NCBI GenBank assembly: GCA_021838585.1 | Contig: JAKCDE010000003.1 | Span: 62,001-126,000 of the forward strand | Reading direction: 5' to 3' | Length of the DNA: 64,000 nucleotides | Source: Nitrospirota bacterium | GTDB taxonomy: Bacteria; Nitrospirota_A; Leptospirillia; Leptospirillales; Leptospirillaceae | Part shown: positions 43,963 through 52,988 of the stretch, in pieces | Layout: each line of letters opens with the position of its first letter | Position numbering within the stretch: position 1 is the first letter of the stretch | The notes under the pieces: generated by a model | The model's database searches: none | Told to the model about the DNA's origin: nothing | What the model saw: only the letters and a program-made list of their open reading frames with translations | Position numbers and translations under genes: made by a program

Positions 43963-46818
43963 GTGGAATTCAAGAATACGCTGAACCTGCCCAAAACCGA
44001 TTTTCCCATGAAGGCCGACCTTCCGAAAAGGGAACCTGAATACCTCTCCCTATGGGCAGGGGAGGATCTCTATGAAAAGGTGAAACAAGAGACAGAATCC
44101 CGCCCCCTCTTTGTCCTGCACGACGGCCCTCCCTATGCGAATGGCCACCTCCACATGGGCCATGCCATGAACAAGATTCTCAAAGACATCATCAACAGGG
44201 TCGCCCTCAAAAAAGGGTTCAGGATTTCCTATGTCCCGGGATGGGATTGCCACGGATTGCCGATCGAGCACAAGGTTCTCAAGGACATGGGGAAAAAAAG
44301 AAGCGACCTGTCCGCCCTGGAAATCCGGAAAAAATGCCGGGAATCGGCCACCCTTTATGCGGATATCCAAAAAAAAGAATTTGTCCGGATGGGGGTTCTC
44401 GCCGACTTTGATCACCCCTATCTGACGATGGACTACGCGTATGAAGCGGAAATTCTCCGCTCTCTGGAGCGCATGAACAGCCAGGGTCGGATTTACAAGG
44501 GAGAAAAACCGGTCCTTTGGTGTGGAACCTGTGAAACAGCCCTGGCCGACGCCGAAGTGGAATACGCCCCGCACAAATCCCCTTCGGTGACCGTCCTCTT
44601 CGCAAGGGAAGATGGATTGGAGAAGACATATTACCCCATTTGGACGACAACCCCCTGGACCCTTCCCGCAAACCAGGCCGTTGCCGTCAATCCAGAGATC
44701 CGCTACGCAATCCTGATTCTGACCCACGACACGCTGAACCTTGAAAAAGGATCCCGCCTCGTCATCGCAGAGGACATCCTAGGTCGCCTGAAAATGCAGA
44801 ACGAATCTCCCTGGCGGGAAATTCTGGGGGCGTCGAAAATAGGCGCCACGAAGACCGGATCCGATCTCCTGGCCGAATATCCGCGACTGATTCATCCCTT
44901 CATCCCGGGAAAAACGGTCCCTCTGGTCGCCGGAAATTTTGTCCAGACCGACCAGGGAACCGGTTTGGTCCATATCGCTCCCGGCCATGGAGAGGAAGAT
45001 TTCGAAGTGGGCCGCGCGAACAATCTGTCCAGTCAGAGCCCGGTCACCGAAAAGGGCCGCTTCGGAAATGCCATCGCCTTCATCGACGCAGACTGGGTGG
45101 GGCTTCGAATCCTCGAGTCTGCCCCCCAGGTCATCGCTCTTCTTGAAAAAACCCGGACTCTCCTCCACCAGGCCATCCTCGAACATTCCTACCCTCATTG
45201 CTGGAGGTGCAAGAATCCGGTTTTTTACCGCGCAACATCCCAATGGTTTCTTTCACTAGAGACGGGGGATCTGCGGGAAAAAACCCTCCAGGCGATCGGA
45301 GACGTCTCCTGGATCCCTGAAAAAGGGGAAAACAGGATACGGGGAATGATCGAAACCCGGCCCGACTGGTGCCTTTCCAGACAACGCGCATGGGGAGTCC
45401 CAATTCCCGCCTTCTCCTGCAACCAATGCGGGAAAAGTACCCTTGAAAGCACCTTCATTCGGAAAATCGCTGACAGGACCGAACAAGATGGGGTCGACTT
45501 TTGGTTCGATCCTGAAAACAAAAAATCACTGCTGGATGGGATCCGATGTCCGGCGTGCGGGGGATCGGACCTCACTCTCGAGGAGGACATCCTTGATGTC
45601 TGGTTCGATTCAGGGATCAGCCATGAGGCGGTTCTCAAAAAAAGATCGGATCTGACGTGGCCGGCAGACCTCTATCTGGAAGGTTCGGACCAGCACCGCG
45701 GCTGGTTTCATTCCTCTCTGCTGACGTCCATGGCTCTCGAAGGATCCCCTCCGTACCGTTCGGTCTTGACCCACGGATTCGTTGTCGACGGCCAAGGCAA
45801 GAAAATGGCCAAAACCCTGGGAAATGTCATCGCGCCGTCAGAAATCATCGACAAATACGGGGCCGATGTTTTGAGACTCTGGGTGGCCGCATCGGACTAT
45901 CAGGAGGACACGCGGCTCTCCCTTGAAATCATGAACAACCTGGTCGACGGATACCGAAAAATCCGAAACACCTTCCGATATATGCTGAGCAACCTCTTCG
46001 ATTATCCCGGAGACCGGCCCGAGACGGAGTCACCGGATATTCTTGACCGATGGATCCTTTCGGTCTGGGAACGGACCAAGGCCACGATCCTGGAGGCCTA
46101 CGATCATCACCGATTTGCCCAGATCATCCAAACGTTGAACCATTTCTGTTCGATTTCGCTTTCAGCCCAGTACTTCGACATGATCAAGGACCGATTGTAT
46201 GCGGAAGAGGCCGGTGGACCCCTCCGGCGAAACACCCAGGGCACAATCGTCCGGATTCTGGAGGAACTTTCAGCCATCATTCACCCCCTCCTCCCCTTTA
46301 CGACAACCGAGATCCTTCATCACGCGAACAGGAACACGACAGGCTCCCTCCTCGAGACATCAAGGACCATCGCGGTGAAATCCTTTCCGAAACTGAACCC
46401 AAAGAGGATCGACAGCGTTCTCGAAGAACAGATTGACGTCCTCCTCGGCCTGCGCACCATTCTGGGAAAGCTCGCCGACGACCTCAAAAAGGAAAAGCGC
46501 GTCGGAAGCACCCTCGAACTCCATTTGAAAATCTCCGGCAAACCCGATCGATACAACCCGGGGAATTGGAGCCAGGAATTTTTTGAAACATTTTTTATCG
46601 TCTCCCAATTCTCCTGGGCAAGCCCTGATGAAATCCTGGCTCCCGACCAGACCCTCGCCCAGGCAGAGGGCTCGGAACCCGGAACCACCATCGCCCTCCT
46701 TCCGGCCCCCGGAGAAAAATGCGAGCGATGCTGGCTCAGAAAAACGACCACCGGAGACAACCCGGAAAAACTTCCTGTTTGCTCCCGATGCCATAGGGTT
46801 CTTCAGGGGATCCGATGA
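43963..46818 (+). CDS. ileS: Isoleucyl-tRNA synthetase
   Basis: 951-residue class I synthetase. The HIGH motif is HMGH (64-67) in DGPPYANGHLHMGHAMNK. Editing domain TTTPWTLPANQAVAV lies near 225, and GWFHSSLL near 580. The second signature is K614-M-A-K-T618 rather than KMSKS. A C-terminal zinc site is in CERCWL and CSRCH near 930. Start is GTG at 43963 with AAGGAG 5 nt upstream. No T-box-like leader is visible in the short upstream gap. Confidence 0.96.
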   Translation: MEFKNTLNLPKTDFPMKADLPKREPEYLSLWAGEDLYEKVKQETESRPLFVLHDGPPYANGHLHMGHAMNKILKDIINRVALKKGFRISYVPGWDCHGLPIEHKVLKDMGKKRSDLSALEIRKKCRESATLYADIQKKEFVRMGVLADFDHPYLTMDYAYEAEILRSLERMNSQGRIYKGEKPVLWCGTCETALADAEVEYAPHKSPSVTVLFAREDGLEKTYYPIWTTTPWTLPANQAVAVNPEIRYAILILTHDTLNLEKGSRLVIAEDILGRLKMQNESPWREILGASKIGATKTGSDLLAEYPRLIHPFIPGKTVPLVAGNFVQTDQGTGLVHIAPGHGEEDFEVGRANNLSSQSPVTEKGRFGNAIAFIDADWVGLRILESAPQVIALLEKTRTLLHQAILEHSYPHCWRCKNPVFYRATSQWFLSLETGDLREKTLQAIGDVSWIPEKGENRIRGMIETRPDWCLSRQRAWGVPIPAFSCNQCGKSTLESTFIRKIADRTEQDGVDFWFDPENKKSLLDGIRCPACGGSDLTLEEDILDVWFDSGISHEAVLKKRSDLTWPADLYLEGSDQHRGWFHSSLLTSMALEGSPPYRSVLTHGFVVDGQGKKMAKTLGNVIAPSEIIDKYGADVLRLWVAASDYQEDTRLSLEIMNNLVDGYRKIRNTFRYMLSNLFDYPGDRPETESPDILDRWILSVWERTKATILEAYDHHRFAQIIQTLNHFCSISLSAQYFDMIKDRLYAEEAGGPLRRNTQGTIVRILEELSAIIHPLLPFTTTEILHHANRNTTGSLLETSRTIAVKSFPKLNPKRIDSVLEEQIDVLLGLRTILGKLADDLKKEKRVGSTLELHLKISGKPDRYNPGNWSQEFFETFFIVSQFSWASPDEILAPDQTLAQAEGSEPGTTIALLPAPGEKCERCWLRKTTTGDNPEKLPVCSRCHRVLQGIR

Positions 46819-46847
46819 AAGGTCGGGTCTCAGATGCACCCGTTTTA

Positions 46848-46856
46848 TGATATAAT
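46848..46856 (+). promoter_or_regulatory. Extended -10 promoter candidate upstream of lspA
   Basis: TGATATAAT combines a consensus TATAAT with a TGn extension; no good -35 is seen. Transcription would start near 46863 and cover lspA and perhaps the downstream TPR gene. Confidence 0.5.
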
Positions 46857-46914
46857 TTCGAAAGGGTTGCAGGTTTCCCTCAGGACGCTTGCCTCCATTT
46901 AAAGGGGATGGCCG

Positions 46915-47418
46915 ATCAAAAATTCATGGCTCCATTACGGATTGACGGGAGTGGCTCTATTCGCTCTCGACCAGGCAACAAAATATCTTGTCCTTTCAAA
47001 AATTCCGATCGGGACTGACACTGACGTCATTCCCCATTTTTTCCGGATCGTCTCCGTGAGGAACACCGGGATCGTGTTTGGCCTCTTTTCGCAGTCCCAA
47101 AACGAATCCCATCAGGGAGGGTTCATTCTCTTTACCGCGTTGGCCCTGTTCGCGATTCTCTATTACAGCCATAAAAAGAAAGTGACGGAATCTCGCGAGT
47201 TCTATCCGCTGGCCCTCATTCTCGGGGGGGCGACGGGAAACCTTCTCGACAGAATCCTTCATGGTCGTGTCATCGATTTTCTCGACTTCTATGTCGGGGA
47301 CTATCATTGGCCCGCGTTCAATATCGCCGATTCCGGGATCGTCATCGGAGTCGGCCTTCTGCTCTTTCTCCAGTGGGGGGAGGAGCGAAAACAAAAAAGG
47401 GCACCCGTTGAACACTGA
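46915..47418 (+). CDS. lspA: Lipoprotein signal peptidase, probable ATC start
   Basis: This four-span aspartyl protease cuts prolipoproteins before the lipidated Cys. Catalytic blocks: GGATGNLLDRILHGRVIDFLDF (first Asp, middle) and FNIADSGIVIG (second Asp), plus N-terminal ALDQATKYLVL. The only standard start, TTG at 46942, would cut the first membrane span short and has no ribosome site. In frame upstream, before a TAA at 46900, the best start is ATC at 46915: GGGG ends 7 nt before it and it gives the expected N-terminal length. I therefore annotate ATC; TTG 46942 is the conservative alternative. Confidence 0.85.
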   Translation: MKNSWLHYGLTGVALFALDQATKYLVLSKIPIGTDTDVIPHFFRIVSVRNTGIVFGLFSQSQNESHQGGFILFTALALFAILYYSHKKKVTESREFYPLALILGGATGNLLDRILHGRVIDFLDFYVGDYHWPAFNIADSGIVIGVGLLLFLQWGEERKQKRAPVEH

Positions 47419-47464
47419 CGCTTCACCGTTTCTCATGACAAAAAGAGCTTAGGAGGAGATCGGC

Positions 47465-48370
47465 ATGGACCCTACAACAAAAAGCCGTATCACCCGCATT
47501 CAGTTGGCTCTCGAAAACAATGAGTGGCTCAAGGCCTTCCATCTCTCTGAGTCAGCCATCAAGGACGAGCCGGATATACTCCCCTTCCGGTACCTGATGA
47601 CCGATGCCCTGATCCAAGGGGGGCGTCTGGACGAAGCCCTAAAGCGGGTCTCCGAATGGCGGAATTCCTACCCCGCCGACAGGAAGCTCGGGATTTATGC
47701 CTTGCACCTTCTTATCTATTTCAAGAAGTTCGAGGAGGCCGAGACACTGGGCAACACCCTGATCGAAGGATGTCAGAACATCATCGAAAAGAGGGACATC
47801 CTTCTCCATCTTGCCTTCGCGGCGCATGGTCTTGGGGATCCGAAACGGGCCATTCTCCTTCTGAACGACCTGATCCAGGAAGATCCCCTCAATACCGACG
47901 CCTACGAAACGATCGGCAAGATCTACTTCGAGCATGCCCGATTCGAAGAAGCCGAGCGCTACTTTCTTGCGCTGACAGACATCGATCCCCTCCATCCGCG
48001 GGTTCACCAGCTCTTGGGTCTTCTCTATTCGGAACAGGGGAAATGGGACGAGGCGATCATGGAGCTCGAGGAGGCGATCGAAATCGAGCCCAGCGACGAA
48101 ACGATGAGAGAGTTGGGGTGGACCCTCAACATGGTCGGAGACAGGGATGGGGCGATTAGCGTCCTTGAAGAGGCCCTGGACATCAATCCCTTGAATCTCC
48201 AGGCCCGAATCGACCTGGGAACGATCTACATGGACCAGGAGGACTACGACCGCGCCATCAATGAATGGAAGATCGCGCAAAAGCAGGATCCTGGAAACAC
48301 AACGATCAAATCCTTCCTGGAAAAAGCGCGGGAGAAAGTTGAAAAGGATCGATCCGTCAGTCGGCATTGA
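47465..48370 (+). CDS. Tetratricopeptide-repeat protein
   Basis: 301 residues made almost entirely of helical TPR units, for example DAYETIGKIYFEHARFEEAERYFLAL-like units near 140-170 and QARIDLGTIYMDQEDYDRAI near 245. No signal peptide or membrane span, so cytoplasmic. It begins 46 nt after lspA with AGGAGG upstream (in TTAGGAGGAGATCGGC) and overlaps nothing. It is a probable protein-protein scaffold; the partner is unknown. Confidence 0.85.
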   Translation: MDPTTKSRITRIQLALENNEWLKAFHLSESAIKDEPDILPFRYLMTDALIQGGRLDEALKRVSEWRNSYPADRKLGIYALHLLIYFKKFEEAETLGNTLIEGCQNIIEKRDILLHLAFAAHGLGDPKRAILLLNDLIQEDPLNTDAYETIGKIYFEHARFEEAERYFLALTDIDPLHPRVHQLLGLLYSEQGKWDEAIMELEEAIEIEPSDETMRELGWTLNMVGDRDGAISVLEEALDINPLNLQARIDLGTIYMDQEDYDRAINEWKIAQKQDPGNTTIKSFLEKAREKVEKDRSVSRH

Positions 48371-48446
48371 GATAATCCGACAGAAATCAAAAGGGCGATT
48401 CGCTCCCGACGGTGATGATCCGGAGACACCGGAGCAAGGCTCTCGC

Positions 48447-49373
48447 ATGTTTCAGGTAGATCCGGGAGAATCGAAGAAAAGGCTCGACCATTATCTTACC
48501 CAGAAGTGTCTTCCTTTTTCCCGCTCCCGGGTTCAGAAGATCATCGACGAAGGCCTCGTCACGGTCAATGGGGCAGAAGAGGCCGCCTCCTACAAGATCC
48601 GGGGAGGAGACCTCATCACCGTCCTCATTCCGCCCCCTGCCCCCTGCGCCGACAACCCCGAGCAGATGGATCTTGACATCGTCTACGAGGATGCAACCCT
48701 TCTGGTCATCAACAAACCTCCCCAACTCGTCGTCCATCCCGCCCCTGGCCACCGTTCGGGAACGCTCCTGAATGGCCTTTTGGGGCATCTCATGAAGGAG
48801 ACCCGTCCGGAAAAGGGGGATGATGGGCCCCCGAGAGCCGGACTGGTCCACAGGCTGGACCAGGATACCTCCGGTCTCATGGTCGTGGGCAAGACCCCCG
48901 AGGTCCTCGATCGTCTGATGGGGCAATTCAAGGACAGACAAGTCTCCAAGAGCTATATTGCCCTGGTCATCGGAATTCCTCCAACAAAGCGGGGAATGAT
49001 CGAGGCCCCTATCGGCCGGTCGAGCGGAGACCGGAAAAAATTCGCCGTCACGGCAACGGGAAAGCCCTCCATGACGCGATATAGAATCATGAAGTCCTAT
49101 CTCGAGGGATATTCTCTTGTGGACATTACATTACTGACGGGACGGACTCACCAGATACGCGTTCATTTTCATCATCTGGGATATCCATTGGCAGGAGATC
49201 CGGTCTACAAAAAAAGGGGGGGAAAGGCCGATCCCCGCTTCCCCCGGATCATGCTTCATGCAGCGAAACTGGGATTCATCCATCCGGTCACCGGAGAGGA
49301 GATGGTGTTTTCCTCCCCGATTCCGAAGGACATGCAAGGGGCCATCGATACGCTGACCGAGATGGCCCCTTGA
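48447..49373 (+). CDS. rluD: RluD-type 23S rRNA pseudouridine synthase
   Basis: About 308 residues. An N-terminal S4 RNA-binding domain (KKRLDHYLTQKCLPFSRSRVQKIIDEGLVTVNG) is followed by the catalytic domain with INKPPQLVVHPAPG and HRLDQDTSGLMVV, whose Asp is the nucleophile, then LLTGRTHQIRVH. Which helix 69 or other uridines are targets is inferred from the RluA/RluD family. The ATG at 48447 has AAGG 7 nt upstream and gives the usual N-terminus; the frame extends upstream over the end of the TPR gene. Confidence 0.9.
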   Translation: MFQVDPGESKKRLDHYLTQKCLPFSRSRVQKIIDEGLVTVNGAEEAASYKIRGGDLITVLIPPPAPCADNPEQMDLDIVYEDATLLVINKPPQLVVHPAPGHRSGTLLNGLLGHLMKETRPEKGDDGPPRAGLVHRLDQDTSGLMVVGKTPEVLDRLMGQFKDRQVSKSYIALVIGIPPTKRGMIEAPIGRSSGDRKKFAVTATGKPSMTRYRIMKSYLEGYSLVDITLLTGRTHQIRVHFHHLGYPLAGDPVYKKRGGKADPRFPRIMLHAAKLGFIHPVTGEEMVFSSPIPKDMQGAIDTLTEMAP

Positions 49374-49390
49374 AATACCCCTCTGACCCT

Positions 49391-50674
49391 CTACAGGGTC
49401 GCCATGACCATCCCGGTGAGCGGTTTTGGATAAAAATAGGTGGATTTCTGGGGCATAAGCTCCCCGCGAAGAGAGACCTCCTCAATCACCTTGGCCGGAA
49501 CGGGCCGGATGAAAAATCCAAGGGGGTATTCTCCGTTAGTAAAAACCTTTTCAAGGACTGACGGAGCCGACTTGTCATACCGAAGAAGATCCTCGGTCCG
49601 GATCCGGTCCGGGGTGATTCCGAGAATCGCCGACAGAACGGCTTCCTGAAGCCAGTAGGTGTCGAGTCCCTTGACCCCTTCGCCCCGTTCGACCTTGAGC
49701 CGGCATATAAGGAGTTCTTTCGTATCGCGAACCGCAACTCCTATGACCGTCTCCGCGGGAGAGGATTGCCGAAGGGTCGACAGGAACCGGTCGGATTCGG
49801 CGGCCGGGAAGCGCGTAATCGTTGAGCGGGACTCAAGGGCCGACAGGAAGGTGGAAAGCCCTTCGGAGGAAAGAGTCCTGACCAGTCGGTGAGTCGGAAG
49901 GACGGAAAGATTCTCGTCTTCAAGGGCCGCGAGGAAGACAGTGACGAATTCATAGGGGGCATTCGGATTGGGGGAGGCCTCGAGAGACCGTCTGTAGTTC
50001 CGGTAGGCGAGATAGGTTTCGTAGCGGTGATGGCCATCCGCAATGAAAAGGGATTTTCTGGCAAAGGATCCCACGACCGCATCGATGGTCGCCTTGTCCG
50101 TAACCGCCGAAAGAGTGTGAACAACCCCGTCTCCGTCGGTCGACCGGAATCGTTCTTTGGCCTTCTTTTCGAGCAGCCCCATGATTTCTCTTTGGGCATC
50201 GGGATAAAGAAGATAAATCTGACTGAACGAGCAGGAGGTCGCCTTGAAAAGGGCCATCCGGTCTTCCTTGGGACCCTGGAGGGTCCTTTCGTGCGGATAG
50301 ACGATCTTCTTCTCCCACTCCTCGAGCCGGATTCGACCGACAAACCCGCGAATCGTCCGGTCGGATCCCGTCAGAGGATCACGAAAGGTCATAGAGTAGG
50401 GGTAGAGGGCCGGATCCTCGTCAATTTTGAGGACACCGGAGGATATCATTCTGTCCAGATCCTTGCGGGCCCGGGTGTATCGATTGTCTTCCGGGGTTTC
50501 CGGGTCCGGGGGAATCGGAAGCTCGAGACGGATGACATTGTCGGGATGCTTGTCGTAAAAGGCCTTCTGGGCCTCCTTTGAAATGATGTCGTAAGGAGGA
50601 GTCGTCAAACGGTCCATGGACGATTTCAGGGAGTCCGCGTAAACCAAACCTTTAAAGGGAATCAGATCTGCCAA
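49391..50674 (-). CDS. DUF1015 family protein
   Basis: 427 residues, cytoplasmic. Family blocks: IPFKGLVY at the start, TTPPYDIISKEAQKAFYDK (about 24-42), YPHERTLQGPKEDR near 125 and ADGHHRYETYLAYR near 215. Members are widespread in bacteria and lack an agreed function; the HHRYET block suggests a ParB/Srx-like or hydrolase-like fold, but I assign no activity. It is the third gene of the unit with the VOC and polyprenyl synthase genes, and its end converges on rluD 18 nt away. Confidence 0.85.
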   Translation of the reverse strand: MADLIPFKGLVYADSLKSSMDRLTTPPYDIISKEAQKAFYDKHPDNVIRLELPIPPDPETPEDNRYTRARKDLDRMISSGVLKIDEDPALYPYSMTFRDPLTGSDRTIRGFVGRIRLEEWEKKIVYPHERTLQGPKEDRMALFKATSCSFSQIYLLYPDAQREIMGLLEKKAKERFRSTDGDGVVHTLSAVTDKATIDAVVGSFARKSLFIADGHHRYETYLAYRNYRRSLEASPNPNAPYEFVTVFLAALEDENLSVLPTHRLVRTLSSEGLSTFLSALESRSTITRFPAAESDRFLSTLRQSSPAETVIGVAVRDTKELLICRLKVERGEGVKGLDTYWLQEAVLSAILGITPDRIRTEDLLRYDKSAPSVLEKVFTNGEYPLGFFIRPVPAKVIEEVSLRGELMPQKSTYFYPKPLTGMVMATL

Positions 50675-50711
50675 GAATGCCTCCGTTTTGAGGGGAAGGA
50701 TGATACCCGGG

Positions 50712-51740
50712 TTACATGTCCCGGGCGATGACGAATTCGGAGAGAGCCCACAGGTGCTGTCGGGCCGGAGAGTCTGGAAAGGTGGAGAGATTGTCTTGGG
50801 CCAGACGGGTAAATTCCCTGGCCCTGGAAAGGGAATATTCGATCGATCCGGTCTCGCGCATCAGGGAAAGAACCTCCTCGAGATCCTCGTTTCGGGAAAC
50901 CCCCGACCCGATCTTGGACTGCAGGAGGGGGCGGAGGGAAGATGGCGTATTCGCAAGGCAGTGAATCAGGGGAAGCGTCATCTTCCCCTCGGCCAGATCC
51001 CGGCCCAGGGTCTTTCCGAGCCGGTCGACGCTGGCCATGTAATCGAGAGCGTCATCAGCGACCTGAAAGGCCATCCCCACGAAATATCCGAACTGTTCAA
51101 GGGCGTTCTTACCGGATTCCGGAATATCGCCAAGAATGCCTCCCAGACGACAGGTACTTGCAGTGAGTGTCGCCGTCTTGCAGGCTGCCACTGTGAAATA
51201 GTCCTCCTCGGAGGCCGAGAGATTACGATCGAGGAAAAGCTCGAGGATTTCACCCTCGGACATTTTCTTGCAAGCGAGCGTCAGGGAATCGTTGACCTCG
51301 TCGTTGTGGAGCCCCATGGCAAGCCAAAGGGAATTGGCATAGAGAAAGTCACCGACAAGGATCGCGGGCTGATTTCCCCACCGCTGGTGGGCGGCCGGCT
51401 TTCCCCTGCGAAGATCGGCACTATCCACGACATCATCGTGGAGAAGGGTCGCGGTATGGATCATCTCGACGACGGAGGCAAGCAGGATGGACGCATCTCC
51501 TTCCGATTGGCAGAGTCGGGAGGAGATGATCATCAGGAGGGGACGGAGGCGCTTTCCCCCCCCGCTCACGATATAGGAAGTCATTTCGCTGGCGAGGGGG
51601 ATAACATCCTTCAGAATGAGGCGAAGCCGTTCCTCCACCGCCTCCATCTGAGTCTGATAGGCGGACCAGATCGTGTTGACGCCTGTTGTCATAAGAGGAT
51701 TCATGGTCATAAGATAAGCTTCACCCGTGATGATTGTCAA
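50712..51740 (-). CDS. ispB: Trans polyprenyl diphosphate synthase (IspB type)
   Basis: This enzyme makes a C35-C50 polyprenyl chain, probably for the quinone tail. The two Asp-rich motifs are LLHDDVVDSAD (first, about 99-109) and QVADDALDY (second, about 226-234), with GGKRLRP (about 60-66). About 330-342 residues. The TTG at 51740 overlaps the stop of the VOC gene; the ATG at 51710 is the alternative start. The five-residue size before the first motif does not fix chain length. Confidence 0.9.
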   Translation of the reverse strand: MTIITGEAYLMTMNPLMTTGVNTIWSAYQTQMEAVEERLRLILKDVIPLASEMTSYIVSGGGKRLRPLLMIISSRLCQSEGDASILLASVVEMIHTATLLHDDVVDSADLRRGKPAAHQRWGNQPAILVGDFLYANSLWLAMGLHNDEVNDSLTLACKKMSEGEILELFLDRNLSASEEDYFTVAACKTATLTASTCRLGGILGDIPESGKNALEQFGYFVGMAFQVADDALDYMASVDRLGKTLGRDLAEGKMTLPLIHCLANTPSSLRPLLQSKIGSGVSRNEDLEEVLSLMRETGSIEYSLSRAREFTRLAQDNLSTFPDSPARQHLWALSEFVIARDM

Positions 51741-52138
51741 GGAAGACGGGCCCTTGAGGGCTCCATTCCAGCCTGGTAGACAGTCACTTCAATCCAGTGA
51801 CCGTCCGGATCCTGAAAATAAAGTGAGCGAGAGACCCCATGATCGTCAAGACTGAAGGGAATGGCAGCGGCCTCAAGTTCCTCTAGGGCTCGGCCAAAGG
51901 CCTCTTCATCCGTCCGGAAGCAGAAATGTCTCACAGTTGGCGGACTGTGTTCCGGGAGGCCCTGGCCGTTGGACAAAAGAGCGATGCATGTCCCACCGGC
52001 ACACAGGAAGGCCGGTTCAGTCCCCCACTCCTTCTCGAACCGCCGTTCGAGACCGAACAAGGTCTGGTACCAGCGGATCGACCGCTCCACGTCGGAGACG
52101 GGTATGGCCACATGGTCAAGCCCGGAGACCCGGATCAT
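51737..52138 (-). CDS. VOC-family (glyoxalase-like) protein
   Basis: 133 residues with two beta-alpha-beta-beta-beta halves. Metal-type positions: His in LDHVAIPVSD (H8 region), His in VRHFCFRT, and Glu in DPDGHWIEVTVY. The pattern fits VOC enzymes (glyoxalase I, dioxygenases, fosfomycin-resistance types); the substrate cannot be read from the sequence. Its stop overlaps the ispB start region, so it is likely co-transcribed. Confidence 0.85.
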   Translation of the reverse strand: MIRVSGLDHVAIPVSDVERSIRWYQTLFGLERRFEKEWGTEPAFLCAGGTCIALLSNGQGLPEHSPPTVRHFCFRTDEEAFGRALEELEAAAIPFSLDDHGVSRSLYFQDPDGHWIEVTVYQAGMEPSRARLP

Positions 52139-52146
52139 CGTTCCAC

Positions 52147-52893
52147 TCAGAAAAGGGTAATATATCCGATCTTGACGGGAACGAGGGCCATTGAAGAAGA
52201 CGATAGGCCCGCCCCGGAAAAGGGTCCGGACTGGTTTTCATAGTCGATCTCGAAAAAAACGCCCTGGTGTTTGACGGTCCCAAACGGAATCATGATGCCG
52301 GGCCCAACCCGAAAGGCAAACCCCGTCGTTCCCACCCCGACCCCATTGCTGGCCGTCGATGAGTTGAACGCCGGTCCGAAGGCAAACTCGAGGTAGGGGA
52401 CAATATTGATCGGGTTATTGGCCACTGTCATCGGAAACCCGCCTCCGTTGGCAAAGAAATACTCGGCTCCGATCAGAACCGGAACGTTGGTATCGTTGCC
52501 GAAGGCGTGGACCGAGATGCTGGCGGTCAGGGCCAGGTTCTTGTAGACGGTATATCCCCCTTCGATCCCCACCAGAAAGCCCGTCCCGAGACCTTCGTTT
52601 CCGATCGCCCCGGTGACCGTCGGACCGCTGGCCGGAACAAATCCGATATCGGCCTGAAAGAGGATCTGACCAGGAGCGCCGAGCGGGTTGACCGACTCCG
52701 AGGGAGAAACGTCAGACTGTCCCGAAAAGTCTGGGAGTCCGTCCTGGTTGTCGATATCGACCGCCCAGGCGGCGCCAAGGCCTTGGAAGGAAAAAAGGAT
52801 GACCACCAGAAAAAAAGGAGCCACGCCTGAAAAGAGTCGGGATAGGAGAGAAGGAGAAATCCCCTCAGCGGCCGGCCCTGGCATCTGGCTCAT
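52147..52893 (-). CDS. Outer-membrane beta-barrel protein
   Basis: About 248 residues. A long Sec signal (hydrophobic core FFLVVILFSFQGL then AWA) leads to a mature part of alternating beta strands: GILFQADIGFV-like, GIEGGYTVYKNLALTASISV, AFRVGPGIMIPFG and ending KIGYITLF. The C-terminal Phe is the barrel-assembly signal. ATG 52893 has AGGA 4 nt upstream; TTG 52905 is the alternative. Size resembles small OmpW-like barrels, but no specific family is claimed. Confidence 0.75.
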   Translation of the reverse strand: MSQMPGPAAEGISPSLLSRLFSGVAPFFLVVILFSFQGLGAAWAVDIDNQDGLPDFSGQSDVSPSESVNPLGAPGQILFQADIGFVPASGPTVTGAIGNEGLGTGFLVGIEGGYTVYKNLALTASISVHAFGNDTNVPVLIGAEYFFANGGGFPMTVANNPINIVPYLEFAFGPAFNSSTASNGVGVGTTGFAFRVGPGIMIPFGTVKHQGVFFEIDYENQSGPFSGAGLSSSSMALVPVKIGYITLF

Positions 52894-52961
52894 TTTTTCC
52901 TGCAAAGAACCCCCCTCTTTTCTGACACCCTTCGGCCTCAGGATCCTCCAAAGAACCACCG

Positions 52962-52970
52962 TGTTATAAT
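52962..52970 (+). promoter_or_regulatory. Extended -10 promoter candidate for the nitrilase gene
   Basis: TGTTATAAT: consensus TATAAT with TGn extension, no clear -35. Start expected near 52977. On the opposite strand TATAAC overlaps it, so the divergent outer-membrane gene may use the same site. Confidence 0.5.
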
Positions 52971-52988
52971 CGCCACATGCTAGCATGA

